Source: Dehalococcoidia bacterium (GTDB taxonomy: Bacteria > Chloroflexota > Dehalococcoidia > Lucifugimonadales > Lucifugimonadaceae). From it: 64,000 bases of DNA. Numbering within the stretch: position 1 is the first letter of the stretch; the number at the start of each line of letters is the position of its first letter. Both the position numbers and the translations under genes were made by a program. Of this stretch, positions 18,789-27,993 are shown in pieces. The notes under the pieces were generated by a model. It had not been told where the DNA came from and did not search any database. It was given only the letters and a program-made list of their open reading frames with translations. The DNA is taken from positions 124,001 through 188,000 of the forward strand of contig DUCO01000030.1 in assembly GCA_012959765.1 (NCBI GenBank), read 5' to 3'.

Positions 18789-19571
18789 ATGGCAGACACG
18801 GTACGCCCAACAATTAGAGGAAGATTCACAACCTGTGAATTGGTAAAGCGCGAAGAACTAACCGAAGACCTCGTGAAATTCTGGATTAAGCCTGCCCAGG
18901 AATTTGTTTTCAAGCCAGGCCAGTACTGCACTATCGGCGTCGATGGCATCGAACGGCCCTACTCAATTTCGTCTTCACCCGACGAAGAATTCATCGAGCT
19001 GTTCATCGAGATTGTTCCTGTTGAACATGGCGGTCACCTCACCCCGCTTCTGGATCACCAGAAAGTCGGTGCAGAAATGACCTTGCGACCACGCGCCAAG
19101 GGCATTTTCGTGCTCCAGCCACGGTTCAAACATCACATCTTTGTTGGCACCGTTACCGGCGTCGTTCCTTATATCTCAATGCTCCGAAAATTCCTGAACG
19201 ACCCGGCATGGCCAGAGCCCGCCGAAGGAGTCGCCCGCGAGGACTACATGTTCCACGTTTTGGAAGGCGCAAGCTACCTCGACGAATTCGGTTACGACGA
19301 AGAACTCACCGAACTGGCCGCCCAGCACGATTTCATCCACTTCTACCCTTCAGTTTCACGCCCCACCGAAGAGCGAAACGCTGCATGGACCGGCGCCAAA
19401 CGCCGAATCAACCTGCTTGTTGAGGACTACCTCGAAAAGCTCGGCGTCGACCCCAAGGAAACCTGCGTCTACGCCTGTGGACACCCGCAGATGATCGAAG
19501 ACGTCGGCGAACGCATGGAACCCACCGGCTACTTCTTCGTAGAAGAACGCTTCTGGAAAGAAGACGAGTAG
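18789..19571 (+). CDS. Ferredoxin--NADP(+) reductase family protein
   Basis: RPYSISSSPDE (FAD), GTVTGVVPYISMLR, CGHPQMIEDV. Confidence 0.88.
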   Translation: MADTVRPTIRGRFTTCELVKREELTEDLVKFWIKPAQEFVFKPGQYCTIGVDGIERPYSISSSPDEEFIELFIEIVPVEHGGHLTPLLDHQKVGAEMTLRPRAKGIFVLQPRFKHHIFVGTVTGVVPYISMLRKFLNDPAWPEPAEGVAREDYMFHVLEGASYLDEFGYDEELTELAAQHDFIHFYPSVSRPTEERNAAWTGAKRRINLLVEDYLEKLGVDPKETCVYACGHPQMIEDVGERMEPTGYFFVEERFWKEDE

Positions 19572-19746
19572 GGATTTCTTCTCCCTCACCCCAATCTGCC
19601 ATCCTGACATCCTCGAAGCACGGCAGGACAGCACGCCACCTGGACGCCACACGCTCATTTGCCCTTTATACTCGCGCGTCTAAATATTTCTCAAAATAAA
19701 ACAATGCAGCGCTAGCACCAGCCAGTAACCAAAGGAAACTCAAAAA

Positions 19747-20643
19747 ATGGCAGAACAAATCGGATTCGTCGGCCTCGGAATCATGGGCAAGCCAATGGCC
19801 AAAAACCTGGTCAAAGCCGGCTTCGCAGTAACCGTTTACGATGCCTTTTCCTCGGAAGCTATGGACGAAGTGGTCGCAGAAGGCGCAACCGCTGCATCAT
19901 CGTCGACGGAAATCGCCCAGAAGTGTGATGTAACAGTGGTCATGGTTCCAGACGGGCCCGACTCCGAGGCCGTTGTGCTCGGCGAAAACGGCCTGCTCGA
20001 CGGCGCTTCTGCCGGCGACCTGATCGTCGATATGTCATCGATCGCTCCAAGCTACTCACAGTCGATCCAAGCAGCATGTGCCGAGAAGGGTGTTAGCTTC
20101 ATCGACGCTCCCGTTTCAGGTGGTGAGCCATTCGCCATCTCCGGCGACCTCGCAATCATGGTCGGCGGTAACGCCAACGACTTCGAACGAGCAAAGCCGC
20201 TGTTCGATGTGACTGGTAAGTCCAGTGTTCTCTGCGGAGCCATCGGTGCCGGTAACGTCACCAAGCTCGCCAACCAGATCGTCGTCGGTGCAAACATTCA
20301 CGCCCTCGCCGAGGCTCTCGTTCTCGCAACGAAGGCAGGGGTAAACCCGGAGACCGTGTTCGACGCCATCAAAGGCGGACTCGCGGGATCAAACGTCATG
20401 AACGCCAAAGGCCCAATGATGTTTGAGCGAAACTTTGATCCCGGATTCCGCATCGAGCTGCACTACAAAGACATCAACAACGCCGTGCAAACCGCCAACG
20501 CACTCGACCTTCCTCTCCAGGTAACGGCCAACCTCCAGCAGGTTCTCGCAGCCCTAATGGAATGGGGTAAAGGCAAGAACGACCACTCGGCCATTCTCCA
20601 CTATGTAGAACAACTCTCCGGCGTAACCGTAACCAACAAGTAA
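19747..20643 (+). CDS. NAD-binding beta-hydroxyacid dehydrogenase (2-hydroxy-3-oxopropionate reductase / 3-hydroxyisobutyrate dehydrogenase family)
   Basis: IGFVGLGIMGKPMAKNLVKAGF; FIDAPVSGGEPFA; GAGNVTKLANQ. Confidence 0.92.
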   Translation: MAEQIGFVGLGIMGKPMAKNLVKAGFAVTVYDAFSSEAMDEVVAEGATAASSSTEIAQKCDVTVVMVPDGPDSEAVVLGENGLLDGASAGDLIVDMSSIAPSYSQSIQAACAEKGVSFIDAPVSGGEPFAISGDLAIMVGGNANDFERAKPLFDVTGKSSVLCGAIGAGNVTKLANQIVVGANIHALAEALVLATKAGVNPETVFDAIKGGLAGSNVMNAKGPMMFERNFDPGFRIELHYKDINNAVQTANALDLPLQVTANLQQVLAALMEWGKGKNDHSAILHYVEQLSGVTVTNK

Positions 20644-20671
20644 CCAGCCAACTGCGGTTCATATACGCAAA

Positions 20672-20717
20672 CAAACGTGAAAACGGGGCGACGAATGTCG
20701 CCCCGTTTTCACGTTTG
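20672..20717 (+). terminator. Long perfect intrinsic terminator hairpin
   Basis: CAAACGTGAAAACGGGGCGAC-GAAT-GTCGCCCCGTTTTCACGTTTG: 21-bp perfect stem, 4-nt loop. Confidence 0.92.
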
Positions 20718-20843
20718 CACTTGTTGTCTCGCTTGTCATTGCGAAGCGGAACGACGTGGCAGTCCCGATCATTAGAATTCAGTCGAGATAGTTAGCCAAC
20801 CGTCGTTTCGAGAGCCTAAGGTCAGCTCTCCTACCCGCTACCT

Positions 20844-21380
20844 CTAGCCACCAATCCCTGCCGCCAACAGCAACGCTTCGCATCGCTCCAACGCCTGCTC
20901 AGAACTCCGCCCCTCGCAAAGCACAATCACGTTTCCGATCACTGCATAATCGCCATACAACGGTGTTAGCTGGCCCCGAAAAGCGCCACCACCTCGCCGA
21001 TCCTTGGTGCCTTCCTCCCAACGCACATCAACCGAACGCAATAGCGCATCTTCACCGGTAACTTCATCCGCATACGAAATCCCGTCATCGATAGCACTGG
21101 CGTGATCGGGATACATCCGCAGTTCGTACTGAATTGGTTCACTGCCGGCCGGAGTGAAGTACACCATGTACGCCGCTATCGCCCCCGGCAGTTCGGAAAC
21201 GTCGTACACCTTGTTTTGTTTCAGTCCAGAAGGAATAAAACTTTCAAGATCACGAACCGTAGCGTCTGTGTCTATCTTCGAAAATGATGACCCAGAAGAT
21301 CCGCTGCCACCACACGCCGCTCCAATCACAGCGACTACAAACACGAACGACATCAGAGCAAATCGACGCCAACGATTCAT
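20844..21380 (-). CDS. Putative lipoprotein, distant paralog of the 37.9-39.4 kb pair
   Basis: Lipobox VIGAACGG; C-terminal YGDYAVIGNVIVLCEG resembles YNDYTVIGNIVIMCES. Confidence 0.7.
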   Translation of the reverse strand: MNRWRRFALMSFVFVVAVIGAACGGSGSSGSSFSKIDTDATVRDLESFIPSGLKQNKVYDVSELPGAIAAYMVYFTPAGSEPIQYELRMYPDHASAIDDGISYADEVTGEDALLRSVDVRWEEGTKDRRGGGAFRGQLTPLYGDYAVIGNVIVLCEGRSSEQALERCEALLLAAGIGG

Positions 21381-21850
21381 AGCCCTCGTTCCAGTCGAGT
21401 ATTCAACTCCCAGAGCGCAGTCCTGTTGCCGTCAAATGTCAGCAAACCCATCGCCATATCGAAATCAACCCATCGAAATTCGATGTGCTCATGAGAAAGC
21501 TCAATCCCATGGCTCGTAAAATCGACTCCGTACGCGAACTCCGTAACCACCAGCACATCATCGCCCCACTCGTTCCAGGCAGAAAACACGTTCGCCGGTA
21601 TCGAACTACGAGTATCAAGCTCCACTAGCGGCGACTCGAAGCGAACACCCGTCTCCTCAAACAGCTCCCGCTCAGCAGCCTCGATCCGTGATTCACCGTC
21701 CTCCCCTCCACCAGCAACAAACTGCCAAACATCGTTGTCGCCATCGGCGCGCATGAACACTGCAAACTCTCGGTTATGACCGGACGAATTTTGACGGTAG
21801 GGGAGAATAATCGTCTGATACGGAGATCTCAAAACGAGATCAACTCCCAT
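21377..21850 (-). CDS. NUDIX hydrolase
   Basis: GGGEDGESRIEAAERELFEETGV Nudix box. Confidence 0.9.
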   Translation of the reverse strand: MGVDLVLRSPYQTIILPYRQNSSGHNREFAVFMRADGDNDVWQFVAGGGEDGESRIEAAERELFEETGVRFESPLVELDTRSSIPANVFSAWNEWGDDVLVVTEFAYGVDFTSHGIELSHEHIEFRWVDFDMAMGLLTFDGNRTALWELNTRLERGL

Positions 21851-21865
21851 AAGCCCAGGCCACGG

Positions 21866-22813
21866 CTACTCGCCACGCTGGCTCGGATCTTCGGTCGGAG
21901 AATCATCATCGCCCTGTGCGATGTCGGTCAGGAACTGCTCGATTTCGGGCGGAAGTGAAACCGATTCCTCAGAATCATCCGATCCAGAACCTTCCGAACC
22001 AGTACTACGATCGTCGCCCGAACCCGAGTCAGTTTCACGCTCAAACCGTTCAATCATCTCTTGCAGCGCCGGGTTGTCTGAAAGCGCAGGATTCACCTGC
22101 TCGTACTGCCTCGCGCCCATCTCAATCTCGGGAAGCTGCGAAGTAAACCCGTACAACTCCGAAAGTATCTTGAGAATCCTGGCACTTCCGGCGTAATCAT
22201 CATCCAACTTCAAATAAAGCGGCAGGTGAACCATCAGCGAAAGAGTTTGAAGATGAAGATCGTTCCATATTCGCTCTGAAATCTGCGATGTCATCGAAGT
22301 CGGACCCTGATATCTCGAGCCAGCCAGCTTCACATCACCAAAATTTGCCGGAGGTTCCCAACCACGAGTCGATCCCGTGACTGATAGCTGGCGGGAGTGC
22401 GGAACCGAGTCGTACATGCCACCAAGTTGCACGTAGCGAGTAATCCCGAGCGCCTTCACAAGTTCGACTACCGAATCGTTAAAATCCTCGGCAAAAGCAT
22501 GTGGTTCGAGCAGTTCCAGCAACACCAGATCGCTCGATCCCGGCCGCCTAGCAAACCTGACTCGCGTATTCGGCACACGCACCCTGCGAACGTCGCCCCT
22601 GAGTCTTATCGACGGTCGATAACGGGTGAAATCATAAAACTTACTCGGACGTTCAAGTTCGCCGATCTTCTCAGACGCGAACAGCTTGCCAAGCCGAGCA
22701 AGAACGATCTTCCCAACGTTGCCAACGTTGATCCACGGCTTCAATATCACGATGCAGTGAGGATCTTGAAGTGGAGGATCCGGCATATTTATTTCAAAAT
22801 CGCCAATTTTCAT
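21866..22813 (-). CDS. PAC2-family protein (proteasome assembly chaperone-like)
   Basis: CIVILKPWINVGNVGKIVLARL, YVQLGGMYDSVPHSR, TSMTSQI, acidic C-terminus. Confidence 0.8.
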   Translation of the reverse strand: MKIGDFEINMPDPPLQDPHCIVILKPWINVGNVGKIVLARLGKLFASEKIGELERPSKFYDFTRYRPSIRLRGDVRRVRVPNTRVRFARRPGSSDLVLLELLEPHAFAEDFNDSVVELVKALGITRYVQLGGMYDSVPHSRQLSVTGSTRGWEPPANFGDVKLAGSRYQGPTSMTSQISERIWNDLHLQTLSLMVHLPLYLKLDDDYAGSARILKILSELYGFTSQLPEIEMGARQYEQVNPALSDNPALQEMIERFERETDSGSGDDRSTGSEGSGSDDSEESVSLPPEIEQFLTDIAQGDDDSPTEDPSQRGE

Positions 22814-22982
22814 AGATTCAATTCCTCCCACAGCATACACCGCCCCCTTTCGACTTCGTACGGGTGAATGGGCTCGACTTCAGGTGCTAGAATCCGCCAC
22901 GCAGCCCTCGCGCATTTCAGCGCAATAATCTCGAATCGGCGGGCAGCTCACTTGAACACAATTAGGAAATCAGTACCCGATC

Positions 22983-23954
22983 ATGGCAAATAAGTTTGTA
23001 TTTCTTCCGCCGCAGTCCGATCTTTTCGCAAAGTGGATTCCCCGGCTGCTCGATAGCGCAACCGGCTGGGACATCGCCACGCCGAACACGGAAGAAGACG
23101 CTCTACGTGAACTCCCAGACGCCGATGCGGCGTACGGAACCATGACTCACGAAATGATCGCAGCTGCCCCCAAATTACGTTGGCTCCAGGCCCCCGCCGC
23201 TGCGCCAAACGCCGGCTATTACTCCGACGAGCTAATCGCCCACCAAACGAAGGTCACCAACTTTCGAGAGATCTACAACGACCACATTTCGATCCAGATT
23301 ATGGCGTACATCCTGAGTTTCACGAAGCACCTCAACATCTATCGTGATCAACAAAGCCAACACGAGTACGAGAAGCTGCCGGACCCCCACCACGATATCT
23401 TCCTGCCTGAATCCACTGTTCTAATCGTCGGTGTTGGTGGAATCGGATCCGAAACTGCACGAATCTGCAAAGCAGTCGGCATGCACGTTCTCGGCATCGA
23501 CGCACGACGCGAAGATAAACCCGAGTGGGTCGACGACATGTTCGGTCCCGACCAGCTTGACCAGCAGCTACCAAAAGCCGACTTCGTTGTGCTAACAATC
23601 CCGCACACACCTTCTACGGAAGGTCTCTTCGATTCCTCGAAGTTCGCACTTATGAAAGACTCGGCCATCTTCATCAACATCGGTCGTGGCATGACCACAA
23701 AACTCGACGACCTGAACGCCGTTCTCCGCTCAGGCGGGATTGCCGGTGCTGCACTCGATGTTTACGAAATCGAACCGCTTCCTCAGGATCACCCGTTATG
23801 GGACGCTCCAAACACGATCCTTACCCCGCACACAGCGGCAATAGGCGGTGCAAATCTGGAAGAACGCCGTTACGAAATAGTTCTTGAAAACTTCCGAAAG
23901 TTTGCAGACGGCCAACCCCTAAGAAACGAAGTAGACAAAGCCAACTGGTTCTAG
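22983..23954 (+). CDS. D-isomer-specific 2-hydroxyacid dehydrogenase
   Basis: VLIVGVGGIGSETARICKAVGMHVLGIDAR; INIGRGMTTKLDDL; DVYEIEPLPQDHPLWDAPNTILTPH. Confidence 0.92.
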   Translation: MANKFVFLPPQSDLFAKWIPRLLDSATGWDIATPNTEEDALRELPDADAAYGTMTHEMIAAAPKLRWLQAPAAAPNAGYYSDELIAHQTKVTNFREIYNDHISIQIMAYILSFTKHLNIYRDQQSQHEYEKLPDPHHDIFLPESTVLIVGVGGIGSETARICKAVGMHVLGIDARREDKPEWVDDMFGPDQLDQQLPKADFVVLTIPHTPSTEGLFDSSKFALMKDSAIFINIGRGMTTKLDDLNAVLRSGGIAGAALDVYEIEPLPQDHPLWDAPNTILTPHTAAIGGANLEERRYEIVLENFRKFADGQPLRNEVDKANWF

Positions 23955-23982
23955 ACCCCGACGGGTCGTTTTCTTGAGCTAA

Positions 23983-24022
23983 CCCCCTCTCCATGGGGAG
24001 AGGGCTGGGGTGAGGGAGAAAC
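23983..24022. repeat. Dispersed repeat module A
   Basis: CCCCCTCTCCATGGGGAGAGGGCTGGGGTGAGGGAGAA. Confidence 0.9.
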
Positions 24023-24053
24023 TTCTACTCAGCCAACAACCATCCAGTCGCAA

Positions 24054-24105
24054 GAAAACGTGCCACTGGCACACTGTCATCCTGAATTCATTTTTAGGAT
24101 CTAAA
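24054..24105. repeat. Composite of module B (GAAAACGTGCCACTGGCAC) and module C (TGTCATCCTGAATTCATTTTTAGGATCTAAA)
   Basis: Same B-C order as 60244-60294. Confidence 0.9.
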
Positions 24106-24128
24106 CTGACGACACCAACCCACCACTC

Positions 24129-24338
24129 ATGCCGCAAGACGACAAACAAGACCAAGACCAAAAGAAATCCCAAGCCACCAAAAACACCGGCATCGGCGTG
24201 GGAATGGGCATCGCCATCGGTGCAGCTATCGGCGCCGCAACCGACAACCTCGGCCTCTGGATCGCCCTTGGAATCGCTATCGGAGCCGCATACGCCCCAG
24301 TGGTGAACTCTAGAAATAGCTCGAACAAGAAGAAATAG
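24129..24338 (+). CDS. Small glycine-zipper membrane protein
   Basis: GIGVGMGIAIGAAIGAATDNLGLWIALGIAIGAAYAP. Confidence 0.6.
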   Translation: MPQDDKQDQDQKKSQATKNTGIGVGMGIAIGAAIGAATDNLGLWIALGIAIGAAYAPVVNSRNSSNKKK

Positions 24339-24344
24339 GAAACT

Positions 24345-25334
24345 ATGCCCGACCAAAACCGACCACTGGTCGTTCACATCGACGCAAAAGAATCGCCACT
24401 CGAACCCGAGCGAGCAGCCCTCGCCGGAATCGACTGTGAAATCATCTCGATTGCCGTCTCGTCTGAAGGTGAAATCATCGAAGCGGTCAAAGACGCCACA
24501 GTCATCCTCAACGACCATTCACCCGTCACTGCTGCGATGGTCGACCAGCTCACAAACTGCAAGCTGATCATCCGCTACGGCCACGGCTACGACACCGTCG
24601 ATGTCGACGCCTGCACCGAAGCTGGAATAATAGTCACCAACATTGCAGGGTCCACGTCGGAAGAAGTTTCCAATCACGCCCTCACGCTCATGCTGGCGAG
24701 TGCCCGTGAAATAAAGCGACTTGATCTGGCGACCACGTCTGGCAGGTGGGGCGAGGTCTACTCCCGCTCGATCCTCAACCACATCTATGGCGAAACCGTG
24801 GGCATCGTGGGCTTTGGGTGGATAGGCCGTGCGATGGCCCGCAAGTGCAAAGCCCTCGGCATGAACGTGCTGGTCAATGACCCGCACGTCGGTGAGCATC
24901 TGGCAGTCGAGTACGGCGTCGAGTTCACGTCGAAAGACGATCTACTGAAACGCTCCGACTACATCACGCTTCACGTTCCACATCTCGAAGACACACACCA
25001 CTTCATCGATGCAAACGCACTCGAAACAATGAAGCCATCCGCCTACCTCATCAACACGTCACGCGGCCCCGTTGTCGATGAAAAAGCCCTCGTTCACGCA
25101 CTCCAGAACAAGCAAATAGCCGGTGCCGGAATAGATGTCTACGAGGAAGAACCGCTTTCGCTCGACAACCCGATCCTCAAGATGGAAAACGTCATTTGCA
25201 CGCCCCATGTCGCCGGATCAAGCGAAGTCGGCTGGGAAATCATTCGACGACGTGCCGGTGAAGAAGCCGCCAGAGTCCTCCGCGGCAATCGCCCCAACGT
25301 AGTAGTAAATCCCGAAGTACTAGGCCGAATTTAG
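24345..25334 (+). CDS. C-terminal-binding-protein-like / phosphoglycerate dehydrogenase family 2-hydroxyacid dehydrogenase
   Basis: VGIVGFGWIGRAMARKCKALGMNVLVNDPHV; INTSRGPVVDEKALVHAL; DVYEEEPL. Confidence 0.92.
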   Translation: MPDQNRPLVVHIDAKESPLEPERAALAGIDCEIISIAVSSEGEIIEAVKDATVILNDHSPVTAAMVDQLTNCKLIIRYGHGYDTVDVDACTEAGIIVTNIAGSTSEEVSNHALTLMLASAREIKRLDLATTSGRWGEVYSRSILNHIYGETVGIVGFGWIGRAMARKCKALGMNVLVNDPHVGEHLAVEYGVEFTSKDDLLKRSDYITLHVPHLEDTHHFIDANALETMKPSAYLINTSRGPVVDEKALVHALQNKQIAGAGIDVYEEEPLSLDNPILKMENVICTPHVAGSSEVGWEIIRRRAGEEAARVLRGNRPNVVVNPEVLGRI

Positions 25335-25572
25335 GCTCGACGCTGTCATTGCGAGGACGAATTTAGCCTGCCTTGAGCGCAGTCGAATGGGTGGCAATCA
25401 CTTATCAAACCGCGACTATCCGCGAAGCAGCTAACAGCACTCACACCTCATTACACCGCCCTGCTCCGACGCCCCGCTGGGAAACCACAAATCCACTCTC
25501 AGAAACCCCTGCTAACCAAAACTGATTACACGTGTGTGTACTCACCCTCAAACTTTTTTTCGCTCACTTCCG

Positions 25573-25578
25573 TATAAT
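25573..25578 (+). promoter_or_regulatory. Putative -10 element for the structured RNA candidate
   Basis: TATAAT hexamer about 7 nt before the first predicted RNA segment; no convincing -35. Confidence 0.4.
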
Positions 25579-25584
25579 CCGGTA

Positions 25585-25818
25585 ATCGGTCTTGACCAAG
25601 TCCTTAATCGGGTTGGCGGCCGTGGACAGGAAAACTCTACTGTCCGGAGTTCGATTCCAAGAAGGAGGTGGTCTGTTTTAATGTCTAGTACCAAACGAGG
25701 TGTCCTACGCTAAAGTAGGGCGCCCTACCAGTAGGGCACCTCTAGAGTAGGGCCACCCGATCAGCAAACGTTTACGGCTATGCTGGTCCGGTGGTCCTAC
25801 TCGCGTCCGCCACCTTTT
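25585..25818 (+). ncRNA. Candidate structured RNA (pseudoknot plus long hairpin, leader-like mini-ORF), class unknown
   Basis: Closing helix AUCGGGU(U)GGC (25607-25617) with GCCACCCGAU (25752-25761); H-type pseudoknot GGACAG(25624-25629)/CUGUCC(25640-25645) with AACUC(25633-25637)/GAGUU(25647-25651); 11-bp stem AGGUGUCCUAC(25698-25708)/GUAGGGCACCU(25731-25741); terminator-like GGTGG..CCACC-TTTT ending 25818. No ORF of 60 aa or more here. Confidence 0.45.
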
Positions 25819-25939
25819 CACACGCTGCGACATTCTCCTCTTTATTCCTTCTCTCTGGGGAGAAGGCTAGGTTGAGGGAGAATCTGACCAGCGGTAACAT
25901 CGATCTTCTTAGCCACGACTCACTCCTCCCTACCCCTTC

Positions 25940-26443
25940 ATGATCCGACACTTCACAGCCACCGGCTTCGTCGTCAACAACGACGCCACCCTCCTGCACT
26001 GGCACAAAAAAGTTCAGGAATGGCTGCCGCCCGGCGGGCATGTCGACCCGAACGAAGATCCAGTTCAAACAACGCTCCGCGAGATCAAAGAGGAAACGGG
26101 ATTCGACGTCGAGATCGTGCCGACACAATCTTCGCTAATGATCGGAAATCTCGAGCAGGTTCATGCGCCACACAGCATCATGATCGAAGATGTCACTGAC
26201 GCAAAGCACGGCGAGCATCAGCACATCGACCACATCTACTTCACACGACTTCTCGGCGACGCGTCGGCCCCGTCTGGCGAACTCTCCGACCAGCCCGATT
26301 CCACAACGAAATGGCTCTGGGCATCTCTCGCCGATCTCGAGTCTGGCACAGCCTTCGAAACCCCAAACGGCGAACTACGCCCACCCCCTGAGGATGTCTT
26401 GAAGTTGGGTCCAGCGGCTATCAAGCACGTTTCGGGGCAGTAA
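25940..26443 (+). CDS. NUDIX hydrolase
   Basis: PPGGHVDPNEDPVQTTLREIKEETGFDV. Confidence 0.92.
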   Translation: MIRHFTATGFVVNNDATLLHWHKKVQEWLPPGGHVDPNEDPVQTTLREIKEETGFDVEIVPTQSSLMIGNLEQVHAPHSIMIEDVTDAKHGEHQHIDHIYFTRLLGDASAPSGELSDQPDSTTKWLWASLADLESGTAFETPNGELRPPPEDVLKLGPAAIKHVSGQ

Positions 26444-26563
26444 CTTCGGGGTAGTGAGCCGAGTGCGCTAATCCGATCTGACGCTGAGTTCTGACAGAAC
26501 CATTTCGCTAAGCTCGTTCACAGCTATAGCGACCGCTTATTTCCGAACGAGCGGCTCCCACCC

Positions 26564-27859
26564 TCAGTCCGCCACTTGCGATCCCGTCGCTTGCGGCTGC
26601 GTAGCTGTGGGCTTCTCCTCGCCATCCTCATCAATCATCCTGAACTGGCGTAGTTCACGCAGGAAGATGAACGCAAGGGTTCCTCCGACTACACACGTTA
26701 GGCCGAAGACAATCTGAATCGGTTGAGCTCCGTAGATGGCGGAGAGTATTCCGCCGACAGCGCCGCCGGCCGCCATCATCGCTCGGTCCATCGAGATAAA
26801 CGCAAGCACCCGACCCCGCATATCGGCCGGAGCCGCTTTGACCATCACCGCCCGGCTCAGCGACATGAACAACGTCTGAGAAGCCCCAATGATCGTCACC
26901 AGCGCCAACGGCAGGAAAAGCCCCATTGGTCTCGGCAAGTATGTCGAAGCCGAGAACAGGGCCAGCGCAGCACCGATCGAAACCACAGTTATCGGAAGAA
27001 TCAGACCCAGCCGAGTGGGCTGCACACGCGCAACTATCAGCGAAGCAACAAGCGCTCCGCCCCCGGTCAGCGCAAGCATCATCCCAAGACCGTCACGGCC
27101 GATCTCAAGCACCTTGACCGCAAACAACGGCGCGAACACCTGCATGAACGACATCCCGAATGTGAAGTAGATCAGCGAGATGATCAGCACCCCTCGAATG
27201 GTGCGGTTCCTCACCGAAAACTTCGCTCCCTCAATCAGCCCTCTGGTCATGCCTTTAATGCCAGCGGTACCGGCCCGTTCGTTCGCCGCAACGTGAATTT
27301 GATAAGTCGCCATGAGACCCGTCGCAGCGGTGATCGCTATCACGATGAACGTCCACGAAAGCCCGAAATACTCCGCAATGAACCCGGCGAGGGTCGCACC
27401 GATAATCCGCATGAAATTCTGGGTAGAACTCAACAGCGCCATGCCCTGCGTAACCAGATGGCTGGGGAGTATCGACGGGATCATCGAGTAGCGAGCGGGC
27501 TGGTCGAACACCTGCGTCGCTCCCCGCATGAACATCCAGGCGTAGACGTGCCACAACTCAACGATTCCCGATGCCACCAAAACCGCAATGACAATGCTGA
27601 GCACCAGGTTGGCCCACTTGGTGAATATCAGGATAGTGCGGCGATTGAACCAGTCGGCAACCACTCCGGCCCACGGCCCAAGTAGCAGCGATGGAATCGT
27701 CCGGACAGCAATCACTCCTCCCAGATGGGCGGCGCTGTTGTCGGTGATTTCCAGCACCAATAACGGCAGAGCCACCATCTGCGCCCACAACGCAAATGCG
27801 TGGGCGGTCTGGCTGGCCCAGATCCATTGGAAATCCTTGTATTTCAGCGCATCAAACAA
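26564..27859 (-). CDS. MFS transporter (enterobactin exporter-like family)
   Basis: 12-TM-like pattern; FQWIWASQTAHAFALWAQMVALPLLVLEIT; GVVADWFNRRTILIFTKW; MRGRVLAFISMDRAMMAAGGAVGG. Confidence 0.9.
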   Translation of the reverse strand: MFDALKYKDFQWIWASQTAHAFALWAQMVALPLLVLEITDNSAAHLGGVIAVRTIPSLLLGPWAGVVADWFNRRTILIFTKWANLVLSIVIAVLVASGIVELWHVYAWMFMRGATQVFDQPARYSMIPSILPSHLVTQGMALLSSTQNFMRIIGATLAGFIAEYFGLSWTFIVIAITAATGLMATYQIHVAANERAGTAGIKGMTRGLIEGAKFSVRNRTIRGVLIISLIYFTFGMSFMQVFAPLFAVKVLEIGRDGLGMMLALTGGGALVASLIVARVQPTRLGLILPITVVSIGAALALFSASTYLPRPMGLFLPLALVTIIGASQTLFMSLSRAVMVKAAPADMRGRVLAFISMDRAMMAAGGAVGGILSAIYGAQPIQIVFGLTCVVGGTLAFIFLRELRQFRMIDEDGEEKPTATQPQATGSQVAD

Positions 27860-27993
27860 CGGTTTTTGTCTTGTTCCGATCTGTGAGGGTTATGTTTGTG
27901 TTCGTGAGGGAGTATGTCATTACCCAGACGCGACCTGCCCCGCCGAAGGTCTCTCCGGCAAAGTCCGAGATGACGGGCTTAGCCGGATGATAC

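Noticed and set aside
25640-25660. GGAGTTCGATTCC as a tRNA T-arm
   Set aside because: The 13-mer resembles a T-loop but the flanks do not form a 5-bp T stem or an acceptor stem, and no D or anticodon arm fits; better explained by the pseudoknot candidate.
26723-27685. 320-aa plus-strand ORF opposite the MFS gene
   Set aside because: Antisense shadow; His/Arg-rich with no domain, while the minus strand is a clear MFS transporter.
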